Source: Patiria miniata
Taxonomy: Eukaryota > Echinodermata > Asteroidea > Valvatida > Asterinidae
Direction: 5' to 3'
NCBI RefSeq assembly: GCF_015706575.1
Contig: NW_024037059.1
Coordinates: 29,708,129 to 29,772,128 of the forward strand
Length of the DNA stretch: 64,000 nt
Shown: positions 57,016 through 64,000 of the stretch, piece after piece
How positions within the stretch are numbered: the first letter of the stretch is position 1
How the letters are laid out: the number at the start of each line of letters is the position of its first letter
Position numbers and translations under genes: made by a program
The notes under the pieces: generated by a model
The model's database searches: none
Told to the model about the DNA's origin: nothing
What the model saw: only the letters and a program-made list of their open reading frames with translations

Positions 57016-57476
57016 TAGGGTGCACACCGGTAAATCGATCCGCCAAGCTCATGAATAAAAGTTATACCATCAAAATATTCTATATTAGAGAGTTCTGAGC
57101 GCCGTAAAATTGGGGAATTGAAGAGATATGGTAATGAACCTCTGGCCCGGACTTGGGGCTTCCAATTCTGAGCATTTTGGATGCTATTGGGCTCGAAAGT
57201 GGCGCTATTTTGCCATGTTGTGGAGGGATCGTTTTTCAAGATGGCTACTTTTCCGCTTTGGGGAAAATAGGGGTCGTCTTCTTTGGGTGAAAATATCTCG
57301 AAAAGTCAATGGTCAACCCACCAAAAATTGAAAAGAAAACGAAAGATGACATGTTGATTATCATTTTTCTGTGCAGCTTAAATACCTGTGAGAGTTCTGA
57401 GTATTTTTAAAAGAATTTTGAAGTATGGGCATTTAGCACTAGTGTCTATGGGAGTTTATTAGCAGGTATGCATCCT
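57016..57476 (+). mobile_element. REP-F copy 4
   Basis: Starts TAGGGTGCACACC and ends GGTATGCATCCTA, so the termini are short inverted repeats. About 98 percent identical by eye to 57892-58359. Carries GGAGGGATCGTTTTTCAAGATGGC. No protein domain in its 82-codon frames. Confidence 0.82.
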
Positions 57477-57891
57477 ATAAAGAATAACAAAGATGGCCGT
57501 ATCGCGCAAGCGCTGTGCCGCGGAAGTGGTCTTTTCAGTGGGCGGAACCTACGGGGAGGGGTAAACAGTGTTTTAAAGGTATCAACAAGGGTCTTTTTCC
57601 GTAACGGATGCTTCCAAATCATAAGGGAGCAGTAGGCTATCACCCGATTACAACAATTGCTAGTTGAAAAGGGGGGGGGGCATTTTGAGCTTAAAAGTAG
57701 CTGAAACTTAATTTATTGTCGCTGGGGGCGCTCTACAACTTAGCAGGGGCAAAAATATCACTATTTTCGGGCTTAATATCGACCTCGGATAATATTTTTC
57801 TTTCATTTTTTTTTCAAAATATTGACTTTGGAGATATTCTGCTTGTCCTGAATGCGGTTTTGTGTTAAAATTTAAAAGTTGCCTGCTATTA
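57477..57891. other. Spacer between two REP-F copies
   Basis: 415 bp unlike anything else in the window, with AAGATGGCCGTATCGCGC, a G run (57669-57678) and GGGGGCGCTC. Either part of a larger F element or unrelated host sequence trapped between two insertions. Confidence 0.6.
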
Positions 57892-58359
57892 TAGGGTGCA
57901 CACCGGTAAATCGATCCGCCAAGCTCATGAATAAAAGACAAGTTATACCCTCAAAATATTCTATATTAGAGAGTTCTGAGCGCCGTAAAATTGGGGAATT
58001 GAAGAGATATGGTAATGAACCTCTGGCCCGGACTTGGGGCTTCCAATCCTGAGCATTTTGGATGCTATTGGGCTCGAAAGTGGCGCTATTTTGCCATGTT
58101 GTGGAGGGATCGTTTTTCAAGATGGCTAATTTTCCGCTTTGGGGAAAATAGGGGTCGTCTTCTTTGGGTGAAAATATCTCGAAAAGTCAATGGTCAACCC
58201 ACCAAAAATTGAAAAGAAAACGAAAGATGACATGTTGATTATCATTTTTCTGTGCAGCTTAAATACCTGAGAGAGTTCTGAGTATTTTTAAAAGAATTTT
58301 GAAGTATGGGCATTTAGCACTAGTGTCTATGGGAGTTAATTTGCAGGTATGCATCCCTA
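57892..58359 (+). mobile_element. REP-F copy 5
   Basis: Same orientation as copy 4. TAGGGTGCACACC to GGTATGCATCCCTA. Directly adjoins the satellite at ATTCGTATC. Confidence 0.82.
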
Positions 58360-59345
58360 ATTCGTATCATAACTTCGGACCTGATTGTCACATGAAATCC
58401 ATTTTGGTGGCAAACCCTATGTTTTTGATACCAAGGAACCCAAGTAAGGTGTTGTTGACGGGGTACTCCGAATGGATGGCAGCCATCTTGGATATTTCAA
58501 AATGGCCGCCATTTAGTACCTAATTTGTATCATAACTTCGGATCTGATTGTCACATGAAGTCCATTTTGGTGGCAAACCCTATGTTTTTGATACCAGGGA
58601 ACCCAAGTAAGGTGTTGTTGACGGGGTACTCCCAATGGATGGCAGCCATCTTGGATATTTCAAAATGGCCGCCATATTTCGGACCTAATTTGTATCAATA
58701 ACTTCGGATCTGATTGTCGCATGAAGTCCATTTTGGTGGCAAACCCTATGTTTTGGATACCAAGGAACCCAAGCAAATCATTGTTGATGGGGTACTCCCA
58801 ATGGATGGCAGCCATCTTGGATATTTCAAAATGGCCGCCATATTTCGGACCTAATTTGTATCATAACTTCGGACCTCATTGTCATATGAAGTCCATTTTG
58901 GTGGCAAACCCCATGTTTTTGATATCAAAGAACCCAAGTAAATCATTGTTGATGGAGTACTCCCAATGGATGGCAGCCATCTTGGATATTTCAAAATGGC
59001 CGCCATATTTCGGACCTAATTTGTATCATAACTTCGGACCTCATTGTCATATGAAGTCCATTTTGGTGGCGAACCCTATGTTTTTGATACCAAAGAACCC
59101 AAGTAAATCATTGTTGACGGGATACTCCCAATGGATGGCAGCCATCTTGGATATTTCAAAATAGCCGCCATCTTGGATTTCATTTAAATAATAACGTTGC
59201 ACCTGAATGTCGTACGAAGTCCATTTTGGGTGGCAAACGTCATATTATTGATACCAAGGAACCCAAGTAAATCATTGTTGGCAGCCATCTTGGATATTTT
59301 GGTGGCAAACCCCATTAATTTGATACAAAGGAATCTACACATTGT
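58360..59345 (+). repeat. 165-bp satellite, left block, 6 units
   Basis: Counting from the ATGAAGTCCATTTTGGTGG word, units start near 58391, 58554, 58720, 58885, 59050 and 59213, spacing 163-166 bp. Each unit has GGATGGCAGCCATCTTGG and CAAAATGGCCGCCAT. Because 165 is a multiple of three, a 147-codon frame runs through it; it is not evidence of a protein. The last unit is degraded and holds an internal partial repeat. Confidence 0.92.
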
Positions 59346-59571
59346 TACCCCGATGGATGGCAGGTTTCTCTATGTTTCAAACCACATGGAATAATACTTG
59401 GAGTGTAATTACCGCATGGGCATCAACAGCACAATCATAATGACTGCTGGATATGATTGGACTGACTGTAACCTGACTGTACAGATCAGAAGCAACCCAT
59501 GCAGACTTGGTCTAAACCACTTTGTTCAACCGTCTTTCCCAGGCACCTGATAGCACAGAAACTGGTGTGAA

Positions 59572-60232
59572 TCAGAATTGTAACGAGTCACTAATTTAAG
59601 TCGAGCCGAGTCGAGTCAAGTCATTTTAAAGAAGTGAGTCGAGTTGAGTCATTAGTTTAATTTGAGTCGAGTCGGGTGGAGTCAAATGTTTACCTTAAGT
59701 CAATTTGAGTTACGAATATTTGAAAACTACACAACAAAGACAAGAGAGGAAGTCATTTGTATCACTAACAGTTAACAAGAAGTGAAACTTCGATCTTAAA
59801 GGGCATATCTTATAGGGCGAGGGCATAAATTTAGCCGGCGTTCGTACCCAAGAACTTTATAAGAAATCGCCCAAAGCCAATGATGAATCAACAAATTGGA
59901 AAATGTGTTTAAAATCCGGTTCCTCGGTGGATAGTATTTTGTGCCTTCCAGAATGATGATGTGGTATGGGAGTCTGTGACACGTGGACATAACAAGCGGC
60001 CGTTGTAACTGTATTTGCAAAGCGGCATAAACAGAAATGTTGCATCGTACATAAATGCAATTATTTTTCGCAAAGTTTTGCATTTATATAGGACTCGAGC
60101 CTAAATATCCTTCGCTCGAGTCGAGTTGAGTCTTCTGATGAGAACTCGAGTCGTTTGCTCGCCGTCGAGTCGAGTCATTTACCCTTTAATAGGGACTTGA
60201 GTCCAGTCGAGTCACCAAAAGTTGTCACTCTG
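59572..60232. mobile_element. Possible hAT-like element D, GAGTCGAG word array
   Basis: Starts CAGAATTGTAACGAGTC and ends GTTGTCACTCTG, an imperfect inversion (8 of 12). GAGTCGAG/GAGTTGAG words fill 59582-59705 and 60088-60212 in the same strand sense, split by about 380 bp of other sequence. No convincing 8-bp TSD. Confidence 0.5.
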
Positions 60233-60384
60233 CTTTCATATCTAGCCTAGCCACGACAGGACTAGGGTTGTCTGGGCATGTGATGCAGTTGATGCAGAGA
60301 GCCACTTACGAACAAAAAGAAATGCAGGCACACACATAACCTGAAGTGCCCTTACTAATTGCTAACTATAGACAGCATTCACCC

Positions 60385-61190
60385 GTACTGGTAGTGGAGC
60401 GGCATAGCCCCAATAATACCAAGAATTGTGCAATCTGCGATAAAATTATGAATCAAACTTCGCATGTTGGTTCTTCATGCTTTGAAGACAATTTAGATAT
60501 AAGAGGCATTTCATAATTGACTTCTGGTGACCTTTGACAGTCAACAACCTTTAACAATTATTCTTCAAAACTTCACTTTCCTATGATATCTATCATATTT
60601 ATTCCATAGTCAGTCATGTATTGAATTCAGACCCCATGCACAAAAAATGTGGAGGTGACCTCTGAACTTAATTTTCCTTTTCTTTTTTAATTAATGGCAG
60701 ACTCAACATGCTGCGATTGCAATGCAATGAAATATATTAACAAATGTCAAGCAGCATTCATTATTTTGTTCTTATTACACTCTGCTATCCAGATGGACTT
60801 GGGCAACCACATTTTTAACCTTTTTACACAGCCCACTAGCTGGTCACTGTTAGAGTGTGATGCTTGTCCGATGTACCTCATCTTATATTCTCAAAACAGG
60901 GAAATGGAGATCAGAGGTCCTGAAAAAAATTTCTTTGGGTCTGAATCATTACATGCTATAGAATAATTGTTAAAATACACTTCTTTTTCACTATTAAGAC
61001 TTACACACATGTCATGAAAAGTGGCACCTGGATTCTACATTCTTCCCATTCATTGACCCTTCACAAAGGTCACCAGGGGTCAGATATGAAATGCCTCCAT
61101 ATCTGAAAATTCTCGTCAAGGCATAAAGACGTGACATGCCAAATTTAACCACAAAGTGCACAATTCTGTCACTATGCCGCTCTACTATTG
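60385..61190. mobile_element. 806-bp foldback element
   Basis: TAGTGGAGCGGCATAG, AGAATTGTGCA, GGCATTTCATA and TGGTGACCTTTG on the left recur inverted at 61050-61190. The outermost TSD is unclear. A 90-codon frame in the loop (60694-60966) starts with ATG and has two hydrophobic stretches but no known match. Confidence 0.7.
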
Positions 61191-61254
61191 CCAATAATTA
61201 ACAATCCAGTCCACGAATGGTCAACACTTGTCAACGTGGCTATAGAGACCCTTT

Positions 61255-61808
61255 AAAAACTGAACTGCAAAATGGCGCTCATTCTGAAATATCCAAGATG
61301 GCTGCCACCCATTGAGAGTACCTCACGAACAATGATTTACTTGGGTTCCTTGGTATAACAAAAATAGGGTTTGCCACCAAAATGGACTTCATACGACAAT
61401 GAGGTCCGAAGTTATGATACAAATTAGGTCCAAAATGGCGGCCATTTTGAAATATCCAAGATGGTTGCCATCCATTGGGAGTACCCCGTCAACAATGATT
61501 TACTTGGGTTCCTTGGTATAAAAAAAAGAGGGTTTGCCACCAAAATGGACTTCATATGACAATCAGGTCCGAAGTTATGATACAAATTAGGTCCGAAATG
61601 GCGGCCATTTTGAAATATCCAAGATGGCTGCCATCCATTGGGAGTACCCTATCAACAATGATTTACTTGGGTTCTTTGGTATCAAAAATATAGGGTTTGC
61701 CACCAAAATGGACTTCATATGACAATCAGGTCCGAAGTTATGATAAAAAATAAGGTACTAAATGGCGGCCATTTTGAAATATCCAAGATGGCTGCCATCC
61801 ATTGGGAG
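61255..61808 (-). repeat. 165-bp satellite, right block, inverted
   Basis: Three and a bit units, spacing 163 bp (words at 61388, 61551, 61714), reverse orientation to the left block. The fourth unit is split by the element at 61809 and resumes at 62671. Confidence 0.92.
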
Positions 61809-62670
61809 ACTGCGCAATAGTCGTAGCCTTGTTGCCATTTTGTGATTGGACAATTAACGACGTTGAAGTATATGTACGCAAGTACGACGTACGGTACCAT
61901 GTACACGTACGGGCGCCGTATGTACATGTACATGTTCATCGTACAAGACCAGATTCTGCAGGTTTTCTGTGACACATTTCGTTCACATCAGAAAGGGGGA
62001 AAGGAAAAACTTTATCATTTCACAAAAACCTACCGTGTATATATCTCGATTTTTAAATGAACATTGCAAGCTATCTGCAATGATTTGTTGGACATTAATT
62101 TTGTGCATAAACTTTTGGAATGGAAGAATTACTTCTCTCTTTAAAAAAAACTTATATTATTCATCTATAGGCCTACTCATGCTTTCTTTAAACAAAATAT
62201 TTTAAGAATGTAAATTTATTAATTTTATGTACATATTATGCGTATTAAATTGATCCCTGCTTTTCTTTTCAATTATTGTTTTAATTTTAAAATAATTAAA
62301 AAGTTTTTTAAAAATCCTCCTTAATATAAGTAAAAAGGACCGATGATGCGACCGGAAGAACTAATTACTCAACACTTCAATTCCGTATTTACTTTCATGC
62401 ATTTATGGGGGTGTGTCTAAACGATCTCAAGATGTAATTATAGATCATATGATGTTCATTTATGAAATGTTCATTTATGAAAACAGACCGTCACTAAAAT
62501 GATTCTGAAAGTATTGTATACTGAGTGCGGATCCCGGGTGCGTAGGCAGCGCTACTTGCGACCGCGTTGCGCTTGCAGCTTCTTGCACTGGAGATATGAA
62601 AACACCAACAAACAAATGTCGTTCATCGTCCAATCACAAAATGGCAACAAGGCTACGACTATTGCGCAGT
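61809..62670. mobile_element. 862-bp element with 9-bp TSD (MULE-like)
   Basis: Ends ACTGCGCAATAGTCGTAGCC and GGCTACGACTATTGCGCAGT. TIRs of about 52 bp are nearly identical. Flanked by exact CATTGGGAG (61800-61808, 62671-62679), which is satellite sequence, so the empty site is known. A 9-bp TSD suggests MULE. The interior is AT-rich with ACGTACGG/TACATG words and has no transposase frame. A diverged piece of its TIR (AAAATGGCAACAAGGCTAC) occurs alone near 37191. Confidence 0.88.
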
Positions 62671-62800
62671 CATTGGGAGTATCCCATCAACAACACCTTA
62701 CTTGGGTTCCTTGGTATCAAAAACATAGGGTTTGCCACCAAAATGGACTTCATGTGACAATCAGGTCCGAAGTTATGATACGAATTAGGTCCGAAATGGA
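62671..62800 (-). repeat. 165-bp satellite, resumed unit
   Basis: Completes the unit interrupted at 61808. Removing the 862-bp insert and one TSD restores 165-bp spacing. Confidence 0.88.
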
Positions 62801-62959
62801 CGCCATTTTGAAATCCAAGATGGCCGCCACATGGTAGATGGGAAAAAATGTTACCAATGGATTTCTGGCTTAGGAAGGTAAACTCTATCCAAATGTGACA
62901 AAAATTCCTTCTTTAGCAAAAAAAAATGCAAAAGTACATAACAGCCTATACTAATAAAA

Positions 62960-63145
62960 TAACATTATCATGTTGCGGCCATCTTGATTTTTTTCCCATT
63001 CAATTCAATGTAACCAAAGCGAGGCTGGAAAGAAAAATGGTCTGGTTCCTTTTTGCAAAAAAATAATAATAATCATTCAGTACTGTAATTGGATACAGGG
63101 AACATAACTGAAATGGTGGCAGCACGATAAAGGTCTATAGTATAG
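62960..63145 (-). mobile_element. Fragment of the CAGGGTGTCCC MITE centre
   Basis: Inverted match to about 49335-49530 (CAAGATGGCCGCA-CATGATAATG, CGCTTTGGTTAC, GTACTGAATGA, ACCATTTCAGT-ATGTTCCC). The termini are absent. Confidence 0.75.
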
Positions 63146-64000
63146 GCGTGCACTTCCCACTCCGCATAGGCCTACTCCGCGTATTTGCGTAGCCACTCCA
63201 GTACTTTGGAGTTACGATGTTTTTTTCGATCCTCCCCATTCAATATACGTTGCATGTACTGTTCCACATAAACGAAAACGGGAGGTTCTACATATGAAAA
63301 TTGAAGTGATATCATTATGACGTCACCACATGCATGACATAAAATGTGCATCAAATTTTTGTTTGTGAGCCACACATACACCTTTTTCATTCATTTATTC
63401 ATTCTTTATTTTCCACATTAATTGGTGTCTACACAATATATACGAAAAGAAAAGTAAATGTGTATGGGGCTCCCCAAAAAGCAACTGTTTGTCGAGTAGG
63501 GATCCACATACAAAAAGACAATAAACTAAATGTACATGTATTTCTGGTTTGATGACGTCATCAGTTGCAATTGGCAAAGTAAAATTTAGTTCAGATTGGA
63601 TACATATTCAACCAGAAGTTAAGAGAACTTCTCAAAACATGACAATTATAATGGATGTTATTTTAACACAAACTTCCGGTTTGATGATTTCATGGATATG
63701 AAAGCCCAAGGTGAACATTTTACCGAATATCATTATTTACAATATGCTATGAACATAGGAATTTGACACGAATGACGAATCAAAGGATGGATTTGAACTA
63801 ATAATAATGATACAAAAAATAAAAAAAGATAATTTTTCAGTTGGGAAAAAAATCTTGAACAAGAATAAAAAGGCAAAAGTATCGACACAGGGCCTAGTAT
63901 GAATGGGTTCCTAATCCTACTTCTAAAATACACAGACGCTAAAACCTTCTCATATCCTTTTATTGTTCTCTACATAGTTGATGTCTATTAATTGAAGTCA
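63146..64000. other. No recognised feature
   Basis: Contains the palindromic CRE-like TGATGACGTCATCA at about 63549 and TAGGCCTA at about 63166. No gene or element was supported. Confidence 0.4.

Larger units (their letters stand above)
56845..62945. repeat. 6.1-kb imperfect inverted composite
   Basis: The outer left arm (56845-57010: GCTAAAGAAGGAATTTTTGTC, TAGAGTTTACCTTCCTAAGCC, CCATCTACCATGTGGCGGCC) is repeated inverted at 62785-62945. Inside each arm lies a block of 165-bp satellite, inverted relative to the other (58360-59345 and 61255-62800). REP-F copies (left), a MULE-like element (right), a hAT-like array element and a foldback element (centre) interrupt it. The original structure was probably one long foldback or hairpin element built on the satellite. 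Confidence 0.75.

Noticed and set aside
57016-58359. REP-F pair read as the long terminal repeats of a small retroelement (TG...CA can be picked out inside the ends)
   Set aside because: The outer bases TAGGG/CCCTA continue the inversion, no 4-6 bp direct duplication flanks the pair, solo-like copies elsewhere show DNA-transposon-like decay, and no primer-binding or polypurine tract was seen.
58721-59164. 147-codon open frame in the satellite as a repetitive protein
   Set aside because: Unit length is a multiple of three, so any open unit gives a long frame; the inverted block shows no constraint on codons.
1-64000. CRISPR arrays, rRNA genes, operons, phage or bacterial genes
   Set aside because: No regularly spaced identical repeats with unique spacers, no rRNA-like blocks, and gene structure is eukaryotic.

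Overview
The window is eukaryotic nuclear DNA, gene-poor and packed with repeats. Three things point to a marine invertebrate deuterostome: a spliced bHLH gene of the TCF21/musculin family with one member's worth of sequence, AT-rich non-coding DNA full of short inverted-repeat DNA transposons, and many copies of the word TAGGCCTA. An echinoderm or hemichordate fits best, but this rests on composition and one gene, not on an alignment. Nothing bacterial, viral or organellar was recognised, and no LTR retroelement could be supported.

Two host genes are convincing, both on the minus strand. The first is a TCF21/musculin-type bHLH transcription factor. Exon 1 is at 22073-21588, and a short second exon, not visible as a long open frame, is at 14934-14821. 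They are separated by a 6.65 kb intron loaded with transposon debris. A TATA-like box lies at 22795-22803. The second is an intronless leucine-rich-repeat protein of 338 aa at 52955-51939, with a TATA-like box about 190 bp upstream of its ATG. Weaker candidates for host exons lie at 5445-5870 (first exon or promoter), 32715-32908, 42688-42883 and 45436-45552.

Most of the rest is DNA-transposon material. Several families are bounded by terminal inverted repeats (TIRs) and target-site duplications (TSDs): hAT-like (444-1672, 1161-1469, 18324-18616, 50912-51227), Tc1/mariner-like (39360-39870, 49142-49805), pogo/Tigger-like (19295-19483), PIF/Harbinger-like (55152-55528), and elements with 9 and 11 bp TSDs that suggest MULEs (61809-62670, 38459-38957). 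Several multi-copy families are internal to the window and are named REP-A to REP-F here. Two tRNA-derived SINEs lie at 26655-26905 and 34765-34950.

Region by region: 0-8.8 kb is nested and palindromic elements; 8.8-14 kb is mostly unique, with CTCF-like words; 14-22.8 kb is the bHLH gene; 23-37 kb is scattered repeats; 38-51 kb is tandem arrays and MITEs; 51.9-53.2 kb is the LRR gene; 54-55.7 kb is a repeat holding a Harbinger MITE; and 56.8-63 kb is one giant imperfect inverted structure made of a 165-bp satellite, an F-family repeat and later insertions.

The observation most worth following is a set of hAT-like elements whose interiors are degenerate arrays of a 6-bp word. The word differs in each element and matches the bases just inside that element's own TIR. 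The second is a repeat family (REP-B) whose central palindrome keeps its pairing while its sequence changes between copies.
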